From contig CM030705.1 in the NCBI GenBank assembly GCA_017979445.1, forward strand, positions 11,756,679-11,820,678: 64,000 nucleotides of DNA. The letters are read 5' to 3'. This DNA comes from Akebia trifoliata. Its lineage: Eukaryota; Streptophyta; Magnoliopsida; Ranunculales; Lardizabalaceae. The first letter of the stretch is position 1. Each line of letters opens with the position of its first letter. The notes beneath the pieces are model-generated. The model saw nothing but the letters and a program-made list of their open reading frames with translations, searched no databases and was not told the DNA's origin. The position numbers were made by a program, and so were the translations under genes. This document shows, one piece after another, positions 35,274 to 47,598 of the stretch.

Positions 35274-36119
35274 TAGGGCTGTCAACGGATATCTGTCCAA
35301 ATCGGATATAGATAGATCCGAATTTGAATATGAAAAAAATTAGTAATATTCGAATCTGAATCCATATTCGATAGATATTCAAAATAAAATTCTGAATTTG
35401 AATTCGATTCGATAATATCCGTTTTGAATTCAAATGATTCATTTTGTTGGCTCGCTCGAACTCACAGAAAGGATTTCACAATACCAAATCTTCAACAACA
35501 ACAACAACAACAAAAATCATTTTCTTCTCAAACCTTCATCTTCAACTCATGTAACTTCAATTTTTTTCTCAAATCCTTCAATAGTTTTTTTTTTACTTGA
35601 GGTTGAAAATGAGAGAGACAAAGAGGACTTACCCAAGTTGATTCGTTGGAGATAACTGCTTTATTCGTAAACCTTAAGGAAAACGATGGCGATGAAGATG
35701 AAGACAAGGGGTGAGAGAAAGAACAAACATCCGAATCTAATCTTGTTTCTTTGTCGTCGAATTCTTAGACTAATGGGAGGGAATTACGGTTTTTGATTTT
35801 TAACTATTAGAAAATGAAGAAGAATGGAGAGAGGGGCGTTGGAGCTCGATGGAAATAATGAGTGGGTTTTTAGGCAATTAAGCATTGTTAGATCATTATC
35901 AATCTAACAAATGAGTTTCACCGAAAAAGTGAAGTTTGAAAACATTGTCCCCCATCGCGACTTGTATATATGATATAAATGATTTCGAATCGAATTTTAT
36001 CTAATCGGCTATACCCACATCCAAATCCATATCCGAAATGATTTCGAATGTCAAAAAGTACCCGAATTCGAATCCAATATTTGAAATTTTCGAATTTCAA
36101 CTATCCATTGACACCTCTT
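35274..36119. mobile_element. hAT-like non-autonomous element (846 bp)
   Basis: Starts TAGGGCTGTCAACGGATA and ends ATCCATTGACACCTCTT. Flanking 8-mers caaacagg (35266-35273) and caaacatg (36120-36127) match at 7 of 8 positions. Subterminal sequence is rich in 'atccgaat/attcgaat' words. The interior includes a (CAA)n patch (about 35492-35515) and a transcript-like stretch with no convincing frame. Confidence 0.72.
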
Positions 36120-36740
36120 CAAACATGTCCTTCGATTTGATGCTTAGCAATAATAGATTAATTTGGTATCTTTATATTCTAATCGTTGAATGTGATTTAA
36201 GAGATTGTTTGTAAGGGTACGGTGGCATATACACTTGTGGGAGGAGAAGGAATTCAGGATAATTCAGAAACAAAGATTGATCGAACATTTTTTGTCGAAA
36301 ACATCTTCCCAAATACAATGATCCAAGAATATAACACATGGTCCGATACCTCGTAGATTAAGGACGATATCATTGAAAACCATACAACGATCAAGATTCC
36401 TAGTGAACATATAGATGTACATATTCTCCCAAAATTTTAATGTGAATCCAAGAGTGATGGGAGAGGGCATGGAATCCTTTAGACATGTGACAATGAAGAG
36501 AAACAAATTTGTTGACGAAACTTTCATAGTGACACCTATCAACTTTTTTTGCAATTAACACAATTAGACAAACAAGCACTACAATTAGAGACTCCAATAC
36601 TATAATAAGTAGTCAAGGAAGGCAAGGTTATACAATATATACCCTAATTAAAGTTGAAACCTTGTCGAATTTATAATTGACTTAATTAGTAGAGTTTATT
36701 TGCAAATGCAAACACGTGATGTAAGATTCCAAACGAGATT
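36120..36740. other. Intergenic DNA, nothing recognised
   Basis: Two overlapping short minus-strand frames (36264-36597) show no known domain. No element ends were seen. Confidence 0.4.
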
Positions 36741-36749
36741 ATTTATATA

Positions 36750-36900
36750 GGGTTTTGTTAACGTGTGCCCTAAGTGTACATGTTAAGATGCATTTAATAC
36801 ACCATGGAAATAAGCATTTGAGGGTATTTTTATTTTAAAATTTGGAGGTGTATTTAATCCATATTAAAGTGTACCCTTGGGGCACAAGTTAACAATGCCC
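36750..36900. mobile_element. MULE-type MITE with perfect 9-bp target duplication (151 bp)
   Basis: Ends GGGTTTTGTTAACGTGTGCC and GGGGCACAAGTTAAC-AATGCCC are inverted repeats. ATTTATATA flanks both sides exactly (36741-36749 and 36901-36909). A 9-bp duplication is the Mutator-superfamily signature. The interior includes inverted 'aagtgtac' / 'gtgtaccctt' words and has no coding sequence. Confidence 0.85.
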
Positions 36901-36903
36901 ATT

Positions 36904-37102
36904 TATATAAGCTTCAACACCATCCTAGCCATCTTAATTTCAATTTCTATCATATTATATAAGCTTCAACAACATCCTTGCTATCCCTTCCCATCCCTTC
37001 ATGTCACTTCCACTAATCTCAATGTCTATCATATTATATAAGCTTCAACAACATCCTAGCCATCCCTTCATGTCACTTCCACTAATCTCAATGTCTATCA
37101 TC
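36904..37102 (+). repeat. Local tandem repeat of about 50-80 bp units
   Basis: Three units begin 'tatataagcttcaacaacat' or close variants (36904, 36956, 37036) and end 'aatgtctatcat' or 'aatttctatcat'. The first unit is shorter because it lacks the 'cttcatgtcacttcca' stretch. The first unit abuts the right target duplication of the MULE-type MITE. Confidence 0.85.
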
Positions 37103-37109
37103 CATTTAG

Positions 37110-38115
37110 GGTTGATGGGATATTTTATGGAGAAAGAAAAATGGTATTTCCATCATCTAGAAGAGAGCTTTTTATTTAAGTAGCCAAAAAACACAAAAAA
37201 ACAAAAATTAAAATAAAAGAAAAAGAAAAAGACAAGAAAGATAAGGGCTTAGGAACATTTGGGACAAGGACAAGGACTATACAACATAGAAAATGGAAAT
37301 AGATGGGAAAGTGAGAAAACGATTTGGACTTGATGTTGTAGGCCACGACTCCAACAACGAAAGATGGTTGTGGATCCCATCAGCATGGACTGGGACAGCT
37401 CATTCCACACTCGCTCCTATTATTCTATTTCTCACCCCCATGTTGTTTTCCATTGGATTTCATGATCCACATTAGAAGATCCGATCCGATCCAATCCAAT
37501 TTTAGTTGTAACTTGTAACGTGACAAGGATATCAAAATTCAAAACTTCCTCGTAAATGGGTCGGGACAACACATGAACCGACCCAAGAATATAAAATAAT
37601 ACCATTACATCTATTTGGAGTTTAATCATGAGCACCAGAGTTGGCTTTGAGTAGATCAATGGAGGAGATTTGAAGGAGACCATGGTCGGTGTGGAACTAT
37701 TTAAAAGTCTGATTGGATCCGGATTGGATAAGTTATTGGATCAGGTCTGTATCTCATCTGGATATTTAGATCCAGACACAATTTTTTTTTGGAAGTTGGT
37801 TTTAAGAAGCCTCACATCACATGGGGAGATATTTATTTCATATCTTGGATCTTGCCCATGTCCCCTTGCATGCTGGATCTCTTGTCCAGTGTTACTCGCA
37901 GTTCAATTGTTGGAGGTCCCATCTTTCTTTGCATTTTTTTTTTCTCATTTATGTTCTAATTTTGAGTGGTTTTTGTAGCTTTGCTTGGCGCGAATTTATG
38001 ACTCGTTGGAGGCGCAAATGTTCTTCTATGGAAATTCATTTGCTGGACTTACTTTTGTATAAATTTTTTTGTGTTATTTCTAAAGTTTGCCTATAGCACG
38101 GGCATCTTCTTTGAG

Positions 38116-38117
<2 letters not shown>
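37110..38117. other. Intergenic DNA, nothing recognised
   Basis: Contains overlapping plus-strand frames at 37670-38096 rich in Leu/Phe/Cys with no known domain, and a purine-rich run near 37190-37235. I do not call a gene. Confidence 0.4.

Positions 38118-38167
<50 letters not shown>
38118..38167. repeat. (AT)n microsatellite
   Basis: About 25 AT dinucleotides. A second small patch of mixed TA/TG/GA repeats lies at 38618-38662. Confidence 0.95.
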
Positions 38168-38170
<3 letters not shown>

Positions 38171-38243
38171 AAATTAGAGGGATATTATCAAAAAAAAAAA
38201 AAGGGAGAAGAGAAAAAATAATAAAATTGAAGAGGTAGAGTCA

Positions 38244-38412
38244 TGATAAAAAGCGCATTAAAACATGCGCAATCTGTTCAAGACTGACATGGCAAGTTCA
38301 CAGAACCATAGATCTTTTCTTCGGGATACATAGGGAAAAAGATCTACAGTTTTGTGCACTTAGCATGTTAGTTGCCTACAAACTACGTACATTTTAGCAC
38401 GTCATTTTATCA
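38244..38412. mobile_element. MITE with TGATAAAA ends and hairpin core
   Basis: Left tgataaaaagcgcattaaa and right tttagcacgtcattttatca are imperfect inverted repeats. The core 'gaaccatagatcttttcttc', then 'gggatacatag' and 'ggaaaaagatctaca', matches the centre of the 6387-6542 element. Confidence 0.68.
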
Positions 38413-38419
38413 TTAGTGG

Positions 38420-39595
38420 AAGAGGTATAATTAAAAAGGAGGGATAAAGTTGGAGAGATTACTTGAAAAAAAGGTGGAGAAAAGGAAAAATGATAAAGTT
38501 GGAGGTATCTCTGGAAAGGGAAAGAAAAGAAATGCTTAAAGACAATCATTGATGTACATTTTCTGTGGGATGTATAAATTGTGAGAAAGGAATGGGATCC
38601 ATCGTCGTGTTTTATTTTATATATGTATATATATGTGTATGTGTGTGTGAGAGAGAGAGAGAGTATGTTAAGTTGGTTAAAGTCTTTAAATGTTAGTATT
38701 TGTTTATTAAATGAATTAAAAATAAAAAGTTTTGATCTATGTAAGTCATTAACTTAATGGTTTATTATCTTACCAATATTTTAAAGGTATTATAATCAGT
38801 AACCAAAAAAAAAAATGACATAATTGTTCAAAAATCTCATAATTTTGAGTCTGATTGGTGCTAAATTGATCGAATAAAAACTTTAGTAGCAATGACTTAA
38901 TTGTATTAACCACTTGAATTTTTGGAACCAATCTGATCTTTGGTGTTTTGAATCTGATTTGATATGGTTCTTAAATTCAATTTTTGGAACCAATTTAGTC
39001 AAACCCAATCTGATAAAATTACGTACAAAATTGTACATTATATACTTAAATAAAATACATAATATAATGTGAAATTGTGAGACCTCTTAACTTAGTTTGT
39101 TGCACAATGTGAAATTTTCGTTAGGTCAAGACATGCAACCATGATATGGATACCCTGCATTATTAAATAATAATAATATGTAATTATATTATTTCTTGTA
39201 TATTATGAGATTTGATGCTTATCAGATTGAGGTATGATTTATCCGAAACCCATCACATGAGTCATCAAATTGGATCCTTATCAGATTAGGTCTTTATCGA
39301 AGCAAAGATTCTCGATTTGGACTTAAAGATTTTGGATTAGAGGTTTGAACTGATTTATTGACAACCTTATCATCAACTTCCCACCAACGCTAGAAGTAGG
39401 AAGTGGGTTTGGACTTTGGATCGCTTCTTGTTTTCGTCAAGTTTTCTCCAAATGAAAAGCACTCTTGAAATATGTTTCCACAGTGGTACTTATTAAAGTA
39501 TAGTGCTGCGTTTTAAGTCTATGAAAACTCGGCTAAATTGTCCTACCATTTAAATTTAATGTTTTTTTTTTTTTTGGTCATACGAAGACCATTAA
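38420..39595. other. AT-rich intergenic DNA
   Basis: Short degenerate 'ggatcc...gaaccaatttgg'-type words (38840-39360) recall hAT-like subterminal sequence but have no definable ends. No gene seen. Confidence 0.4.
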
Positions 39596-39599
39596 ATGA

Positions 39600-39735
39600 A
39601 GCACACACTTTTAATCAAACTCAGAGTCAATTTGGCGAATTAGTTCAAATTGAGTTAACACATATGAGTTTCAATGAGATTTAAACCTAGCTCTGACATC
39701 AACACTCCCCGCACCTTAGCCAACTTGGCAACTTC
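39600..39735 (-). mobile_element. tRNA-derived SINE-like sequence
   Basis: On the minus strand the order is 'gccaagttggctaaggtgcg' (A-box-like TTGGCTAAGG), about 30 bases, then 'taggtttaaatctcattg' (B-box-like GGTTTAAATC). The spacing and the 'gatgtcagagctagg' stretch before the B box are as in plant SINEs. The 3' end is unclear. Confidence 0.55.
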
Positions 39736-39754
39736 AAGGACCCCGCATTCTAAT

Positions 39755-40159
39755 AGCATCTCCAATGGTCTCTCAAATTGGGATGGCAATTTCAAATTTT
39801 GAAATAGTCTCTCAAAAATGTGCTCCAATGCCTCTCTCAAATATAAAATATAACATATACTAAAACCAATGCCATATTTGGCATTGGTTTTAACATATGT
39901 CATAATTTGCTAAAGTGGCTTTTAGGTTATAAACGATATCTTTTGAATCATTTTCTTTGACCAAATTGTCATCAAAACAGATGAAATTTTTTTTTTTTGG
40001 GTTAGTACCTTTTTTACCAAATCGTCATCCAAAGCAACCAATGACATTTTTTTAGATGAATCATTGGAGAGGTTCATGTCAAATATGTCACTTTTACACT
40101 TTATTGTCTTTAAAAATATAACTACTAAAGGCAAATTTAACATTAGCATGGGAGATGCT
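39755..40159. mobile_element. Foldback element with AGCATCTCC ends
   Basis: Left AGCATCTCCAATGG and right CATGGGAGATGCT are inverted repeats. TAA occurs just outside both ends at slightly different offsets (39751-39753 and 40161-40163), suggestive of a Tourist-type element. The interior has inverted 'accaatgcca' / 'tggcattggt' words. Confidence 0.55.
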
Positions 40160-40652
40160 CTAAATGTAGTGTCTGACACTGCAAGAGGAGGCCATTTCCC
40201 GGCACATTGCACTATACTTTTGTTATGTATATGATTTATGTTACTTTGAAAAGAAAAAAAAAAGGATTGAATACCAAGCTACTATTTTCTCTGAGTTGAA
40301 CTCTGCACTAAATTGGTTCATGTTGGCAATGCGCTCCTACTTGAATTTGGGGGATAAGCTTGTTTTACTTGATTTTATAATTATTTTCAGTAGGAAAAGT
40401 ATGGAATATTGAGAAGAAATGGAAATCATTGTGGTTTTGGATAACCAAAAGAGAGTTGGTTCCGGATTGAAAAACCTATAGTCATATGTAAGGACTATAA
40501 ACATACTAATGGATGGTGAAACTTCTCAAGCGTAAACATAACATTTAAATCTTTATTTTTTTAATTTCTAGATTGTTTCTTGCTTAAGTAGCTCTCATTC
40601 TTTGTTTGAATATGTCAATTTGAAAGTGAAGAAAATTTATGTTTTGTTGGAG

Positions 40653-41237
40653 CATGGTTTAAAATTTCATTCGATTTGATGTTTCAGATTTTTCAAAATC
40701 GAAATGATATCGAAACATTCGATACATTCGCTATATTAAACTAGTATTTTAAAAAATATATCCTTCATTGAAGACCGTGATTAATGGAAGTGTCATTAGT
40801 TTAAAAATACAGGGTATCTCAAATATTTATGCAAACATGAGGACTTTCTCTAAATACCCAAGTCTTTCAAAGGAGACCACGGTCAATATTTACTCAAACA
40901 TGAGGGTTTTCTTTCCAAGTCTTCCAATGGAGACTACAGTCAAGGGCATTTCATCACCTCATCGAAAGCAAATTTATACTCTTTCAAGAAAAGAAAAAAA
41001 AAAAAAAAAAGGAAAGAAGAAGAACGTGCAGCAAAAATCTAATGATCTAGACGAGTATTTCAGATCACGGTATCTCAGTCTCTCTCCTTCTTCTGGATCT
41101 CTCACACTCCCACACAAGGAAAAAAAAAAACCGAAACTATCAAATATTTCGATTTCCTAGTAGTTTCATCTTGGAATGTTGAAATTTGAGATGTTTCGAT
41201 TGAAACATTTCGAAACGAAACAAAATTTTGAACCATG
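40653..41237. mobile_element. Foldback element with CATGGTT..AAATTT ends
   Basis: Left catggtttaaaatttcattc and right caaaattttgaaccatg are imperfect inverted repeats, and subterminal 'gaaacattcg' words recur inverted at the right. It contains duplicated 'ggagac(c/t)ac(g/a)gtcaa' segments (about 40875 and 40929). An open frame of 130 codons (40768-41160) is Lys/Ser-rich and lies wholly in the element. Confidence 0.5.
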
Positions 41238-41239
41238 TG

Positions 41240-42440
41240 TAGGACAGCCCGTAAAAATGGGCGGAAAAATAATTTTTCAAGGAAAATGTAGCTTTTTTGG
41301 CATATAATCGTTCTTTTTTGTGGGAAAACATTTTCCTAACCAAAGCAATGTTCTTCCCACACCTCATGAAAACGATTTTTTATCTGAGTCTCTCCATTAT
41401 TTTTTTTTAGGGATTTTGCACTTTTGGTGTCATCAACCTTACCAACTCAGCTTACTATTGTCATGTGGCACTATATTTAAACCGGTCGATCCATGATTAT
41501 TTACATCACTCCTTAGATTTATACACCAATAATCACCTTGACCTATGACCAAAAACAATGTCGTGGGCTTTACAAACAAATTGGTGATTACCAATTAAAT
41601 CGATGTTTTTTTTAGGTCCACCGAAGGTTGGGCTGAAAATTCTTGGGCTCTAAAAAGCATGCAAAATGGCATTTTCTTGAGTGTTATGATCAGTAAATCA
41701 TTCTCCATAAGTAACATGAAAATTACTGGGGCAGTCTAATGGGCTTCTGGACCAGACCATTAGTTGATAAGGGTTAGGTTAGCCTTTTCACTTATGTGTC
41801 TACATTGGACCTTGTCCAAGCCCAAATTAGCAAGGGCATTAATGAAATATAAACCCTAAATAACAAAAAGAAGTCCACCTTCTTTTTTTTTATCCATGAA
41901 TCATGAGTGCACCAACCAACCAATTAAAAGTCCATTATTTAATTTTGAATAGAAAAATCCCTAAACAAAATCAAATGGAGCTCAAATTTACTAAAATTTT
42001 GGGTTGAGTTTATAACAAGGGCCTAAGTGTACCAGGACCAAAGCCTGAACCAACTAGGGCTGGAGGTTAAGCTTGAGACCTTAGAAGAGGCCTGGCCTAT
42101 ATCCAGACTCGGCCCAATTATACTTTTACCCTCTTAGAAACTCTTGAAGGGGTCTATCCTCAACAACAACAACATTTTGCAATAATGTTCCACCATCTTT
42201 TGGGAGGTTCCGAGCCACAATGGACTTAGATCTCTGATACAACAGTCTCATGCACTAAGAAAAAGCTTCAAATATCATAAATGTTGAATCAAGGTCCACG
42301 ACGCTAATCTCGCTCCTTCAAATTCCCAAAATCAAATCCATGTTAGATCTTCAAAACGCTAGAATCCCTAAATGCTCTAGAAAATCATAATAGGGTTCTA
42401 GAAATTGGAAAAAAAAAAGTTGTTTGAACAAGTGCATGCA
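41240..42440. other. Intergenic DNA, nothing recognised
   Basis: No gene and no element with clear ends. Confidence 0.4.
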
Positions 42441-42446
42441 TGTAGG

Positions 42447-42865
42447 CATGGTTTCAAATCTCATCCAAGACTATCGCAGCACAACGAGATGATTATGTAA
42501 TGTGTTTTGTCTCGCACACCATCTTGTTTGACAACCAAGACAACGCGGGCGATATTTCAAAAATCTTGGCTGAATCATTAACATTCTGCCGATAACTAGG
42601 ATTTGTTATTTTATAATTAAGATAATTACTTTTTTTTATCATTTAAATATTTGTAATCATATAATATTATAATTAAACATGTTCTAATCTACCCTATTTA
42701 AAAAAAATATATAATATATAATTCTATAAATATAAATATATTACAAAAATAATTATAAACTAAATTAAACAGTTTATTTCATCAGAGGATGAACTATCTC
42801 ATCTGAGATAACTCGATCTCGTCCATGAAGGAAACCAGATGTCAAACTGAGATTTGAAACCATGG
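42447..42865. mobile_element. MITE-like element with CATGGTTTCAAATCTC ends
   Basis: Left CATGGTTTCAAATCTC and right GAGATTTGAAACCATG are perfect 16-bp inverted repeats. The right interior has 'tctcatctgagataactcga', similar to 23260-23290. The middle is AT-rich. No clean target duplication. Confidence 0.7.
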
Positions 42866-43043
42866 CAGAGAGAAAGGAATATTAAAGAGAAAAAAAATTA
42901 ATGAAGAAAAATTATACAAAATCTTTTTTAGAGGGATAGAGGGCGAGAGATTGTTGGAGAGAGTAATAGCATGAAATAACTGGAAACAATCGTTAAAGGA
43001 AGGGATGAGAGAGATAGAGAGGAGTAATTAATAGGTGTTTCTA

Positions 43044-43638
43044 CCATAGTTTTAAAACTTGTGGTGTCAACTAGAAACTCGATCGATTCGACTTGATTGG
43101 ATTTCAAGGTGACTAGGTCCTTAAACTCAAAAAATCAACTAGACCGAGTCAACTAAAATATTCCGCCAAATCAACCAAGTGAGATAACATTTCCCCAAAC
43201 CTTATCCACCAACTTCAAGCTCTCCAATCTATTCAACCTCATCTTGAAACCATTTATTTCAATCTCTTGAAGTCGCTTTTTTTTACTCAAAATTCATCTT
43301 CTTCAAGCTTTAACTTGTTAAAATTTGTCTTCGAACCTCAACCTCTAAAATAAAAGCCTTGATTATTCTAATAAAAAACCAATCATCTTTGAATTCTTCA
43401 ACTCGTTTAACTTCGTCTTTAATCCATCCACTCAACCTCTTGTAAAAAATCCTTTCATGCATTAAAAAAATCATCGTCTTCTACGATTATTGGTTTTAGG
43501 GAGAAAAAACAAGGGCATAAGGGTACTAGAAGTCATTAAATATTTTAATTTGATATGGTCCAGTCGATGCCTAAGTTTTCGATTAGATTCAACTCGATGG
43601 ACATTGGGGTTGGAATTTTTCGAGTTTTAAAACTATGG
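43044..43638. mobile_element. Foldback element with CCATAGTTTTAAAACT ends (595 bp)
   Basis: Perfect inverted ends CCATAGTTTTAAAACT / AGTTTTAAAACTATGG. The 6-mer TTTCTA flanks both ends exactly (43038-43043 and 43639-43644). Subterminal 'actcgatcgattcgactt' on the left matches 'agattcaactcgatgg'-type sequence on the right in inverted form. No coding sequence. Confidence 0.7.
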
Positions 43639-43845
43639 TTTCTATGTGTCCCATTAATTAGTGGATTATAAATTAAAGGTGGTGTGATTCAAATTCTCTA
43701 ACATTTCCTTCCTACTTCTCAAACAGTTGAGATCCATAATACTAAAACATAGAATCCAAACCCTTAAAACACGAAATCCAACTGTTAGGATTTATCCACC
43801 GAGAATTAACGCACTTCATTCTAATTTTGTGTTATTAGAGTCTTT

Positions 43846-44011
43846 CTAGACTGACTTCCTTGTACGCTACGTTCAACATTGTGCTGACATGGTAGTGTAA
43901 AAAAAACCCATACATTGTTTTCCTCGAGAAAGATGGAGAAAAATCTATGATTCTCGCTACACTGCCACATCAGCTCAATGTTGGATGTAGTGTCCAAGGA
44001 AGTCAGTTTAG
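43846..44011. mobile_element. MITE (166 bp) with CTAGACTGACTTCCTTG ends
   Basis: The 17-bp ends are inverted repeats with one mismatch. Inner arms include 'caacattg(t)gctgacatgg' and 'gccacatcagctcaatgttg'. The centre has 'gagaaaaatctatgattctc', the right half of the hairpin core found in other MITEs here. Confidence 0.75.
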
Positions 44012-45170
44012 CATTCTCCTTATTTTTACGAGGTTAGGGTTGGGATTAGGATTAGGTTTGACTTTTTGGAATTTTCAAATGTCAAGTTGTTAGAAACATG
44101 TAATCTATCTAACTATAAGTGGAGATTTCTTTTTAATTTTATTTTAGGCAAATGGACCATTTCTATTTTAGTTGCCCATAAAAAATGGCAAGTGAATACT
44201 AAAAAATGATTTGTAATTTTTAATTTTCACTTGGCGACTTCTTATGCAACTTCTTGACTAACAAATTTCATTTTTCCAGATAGGGCAAAAAACGGATTGA
44301 ATCGGGTCGAATCTATGAATATCCTATTAAGATTTGAATAAAAATTTGGATCCAGGTCGTATTTGGATTTGACTCAAATCATACAAATTAAAACCACATC
44401 TGAACCCATTGGGGTTGTATTAAATTGTATTTCACATTGGAAATATCCTTACATTTGGAGAAATCGTCGTTAGAATCATATTAGTCAGGTTGGGTAATGT
44501 CAATTAGACTCATTTGATGCCTTACCCATGGACTAGCACCATTCTTCTTAGGAAAAATTACTTAAAGGACTTTGGTAGAGGGACTTTTTTCTAAATAGTA
44601 TTTAAGTTCTGGACAGTCTCTTAATAGTCCATTTCGTAAAAAAATAAAATAAAATAAAAATTCTTAATAATCCTTGAACCTCATCTCCCACATTTCTCAT
44701 CATTGAATGCTTTAACCGTTCAAATTAATCGTTTTGATATCTCAATCGAGTTTCGGAGACTCTGTTCAATCGAAAAAGATTTAAGAAGGAAGAAATCATC
44801 ATTTTTAAGGATTTTTTCAAATATTTTGAATATGTATGTAAAAAAAACTAGGGGGTTTTCACTTTTTTTATTAGTCTTGGATGAAAATCGATCAAAAATG
44901 ATTATTTTGGGTTGAAATCATCTAAACAAGTTGTTAACTCAAGTTTTTAGTCAAACTTTCCATGTATTTTAGTCTAAAAAACTCGAAAATTGTAAATGGG
45001 TGAGTTCACCACTTTTTATTTAAGAAGTGGTGAACTTGACAGTGAATAAGAAAACGTAAAATTCGATAGTAAATAAAGAGTGGTGAACTCGTCAACAATA
45101 AATAAAAGAATAATCCTTAAATGATCTCAAGATTGTGACTTATATCACACTTTATTGAATAACATCTATG
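44012..45170. other. Intergenic DNA with a short foldback
   Basis: 'ggtgagttcaccactttt' (about 45000) and 'agagtggtgaactcgtc' (about 45088) are inverted. Words such as 'aaaaattacttaaaggac' (about 44557) resemble 47085-47155, so an old dispersed repeat is probably present in both places. No gene. Confidence 0.4.
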
Positions 45171-45175
45171 GTCCT

Positions 45176-46928
45176 TGTGGGCATCAAAATTTTAAAAAGG
45201 CCCTTACAAATTTAAAAATAAAAATAAAATCCCTAAAATTCATAAATAGACTCACAAATCCAAATAGGACTCGTTGATTGAGATAGACCTTCTAAAGTTT
45301 GTGGTTTGGGCTCTCACAAATAAAGCCCATGGTCTAAACAAAATCAAGTGATCCATATATTAAATATTTCACCCTACATCCAAATAAATGAGGTTGGCCC
45401 ACCTAGGGTTGTCAACAGATAGGTATTCGACGATCGGATAGTGTTATATCCTAATTTGAATCCGAAAATTTTCTACAACATCCGAATCCAAATTCAAAAT
45501 CCAACGGATCTTATGAACCAACATCCAAATTCAAATTCAAGAAATCTATCGGATATCCGGTCCTATAAAAACCCTATAAAAATCGATTCCTTTTATAATG
45601 GTCTTCAACCTGTACCAAGATTTTCTTCTCTCCAAAACCAATCTCAATCCTTTGTTTTCAATTTCAATAGCAGTCATCCTCAACTTTTAAACATCAAGTA
45701 AAAAAAATTGTTTTTTAGGAAATAGAAAAATGTTGGAAACTTTGAACAAAAAATAAGTGTTGTATGGATAACATTAAAGATGAGATTGAATCCTACTTCA
45801 ACTTTTGTTTAAGGATGAAACCAATGGATTTGGAAGAAAAAAAAATAACATTTTTAGTTTAAAATTGAAGAGAGAGTACCTACATGCTCCTCATAAGAGA
45901 AATGGTTGTCAATATAAGTTGAAGCAGTTCACATTCCAAACCTACTTGTTGGTACGTTTATGTTGAAGGAGAAGATGAAGAGAATTCTGGGTAAGAGACA
46001 GATGGAATCATGGAAAGGCAAAAGTTTTACCTTTTGTTATATAATAAAATAATAATAATACCTAAAAAATAGTTTTGTTATATAACATATATATTTAAAT
46101 CAAAACGGATATTATTGAATTGGATTTTGCAATATTTGAATTCGTATCCGAAACTCATTCAAATTTTAAAATAACATTTGAATTCGAATTCAATATTCGA
46201 ATTCGAATTCGGATTTCAATTATCCATTGACAACCTTAGGCCTACCAACAATCAATAGAATCCTTAAAATTGGATTTGGATGAGTTTAACATTTAAATAA
46301 ACCAATTAAAAGTATTTAAGTTGGGACATAATTGGAAAGTTAAACTACCTTTAAGTCTATAAATACCAAAGCCTTCTTCATTTTGAGAAGATTAGAATCA
46401 TCTTCTCTTAGAAGACATAAGCTTTTCCTCTAGAGGAGAAGAACCTCTCAAGCCCTCGTCAAAAGATAAAGCAAAACTCTTTAAGAGAGACTCGGATTCT
46501 GATTCAAGAGAAGATCAAGCTCAAAAGGTCTTCTTTAGAAGTCAAAAAATATTTTTCAGTCAATAAGGCATGAAACTCATAGAGAAGAAAATCTACAAAA
46601 TATCAAGTACAAACAAAGTTACCGTTAAAGCAACATTCTCAGTTGATCACGCACGAAATCCGGAGAGAAGAAAATTTATAGAAACCTCTATAGAGGATCA
46701 AGCACAAATAAAATCATCGTCAAAGCAACTTTCTCAGCCGATCAAATACAAAGCCCGAAAAGAAGAAAATTATACATGTCATCTTTATTTTTGTACTTGA
46801 CTGTTAATCAAAGAAAAACATTGAGATCCATAATCTCCTCTTTTCATCAAAATCAATAATTTTATTTACAATCTTATTTAACGAATCACGAGATAGGCTT
46901 GTGAAATTTATTATCGATAGTCCCTACA
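45176..46928 (+). repeat. LTR-like repeat, third copy, interrupted by a hAT-like element
   Basis: It starts TGTGGGCATCAAAATTTT and ends ATAGTCCCTACA, matching 7323-8145 and 12430-13254 in order. A TATAAATA box is at about 46358. Without the 835-base insert it is about 918 bases. Because this copy lies far outside the array, the repeat must be mobile. No 5-bp target duplication could be confirmed. Confidence 0.55.
45404..46238. mobile_element. hAT-like non-autonomous element (835 bp) inside the LTR-like repeat
   Basis: Starts TAGGGTTGTCAACAGATA and ends TATCCATTGACAACCTTA. The flanking 8-mers ggcccacc (45396-45403) and ggcctacc (46239-46246) match at 7 of 8 positions. The homologous LTR-like repeat at about 7520 reads 'gagtttggcccaatactaat' with no insert. 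Subterminal sequence is rich in 'gaattcgaat'. No transposase. Confidence 0.78.
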
Positions 46929-46929
46929 C

Positions 46930-47598
46930 ACTTCCACGTTACAAAGATATGAGGTACAATGTTTAGGTCACCCGGCACGACTCAATAAAATAATAATAGA
47001 AATATTATTAGTCACGTAGCTTTTGCCTATATGACACTTGGCACTCATATTTTGCTTATTTGCCATGTATGTTAAGAAAAGGGAAAAATTATTAAAAGGA
47101 TCCTAACAAAGAGATTTATTTCTAAATAATCCCTAAGTTTTGCTAAATAACTTGATAGGACATTTTATAGTTTTAATGGCCTCTCATTATCGAGGAACTC
47201 ACCAGTTTTTTCTACTTACCGTCGAGTTCATCACGTTTTAAATTACCCCATATATCAGAAGACAGATTAAAAGGTTAAAACTTGAAAGTAGATGGAGACC
47301 AAAACAAATTCTGTGAAGGGAGCACTCATCTTTGATTTACAAAGAAAAGACAAAGCGATCTTAAAAGAAAGAAAAAATTAAGACACACAAAAATCATTTT
47401 TTTTAGGGTAAAACACTTCGACTATTTATGTAAGCATCTTCGTGGTTTCAACATCAGACGACACGACAGCTGTTCGATGGTCACGTTTCAGTTCATTCTC
47501 TCTCCATGTAGCCACCGACAACTCAATGTCGAATCCGTCGGCAGCTTCGTCTAATTATTTGATTGACCAAACTAATCTTAACTTTTATGAATATTAAC
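46930..47598. other. Intergenic DNA, nothing recognised
   Basis: AT-rich with fragments similar to 44557-45110. No gene. Confidence 0.4.

Noticed and set aside
37670..38096. Leu/Phe/Cys-rich overlapping frames as a small membrane protein
   Set aside because: No start context, homologue or conserved pattern, and T-rich sequence gives such frames by chance.
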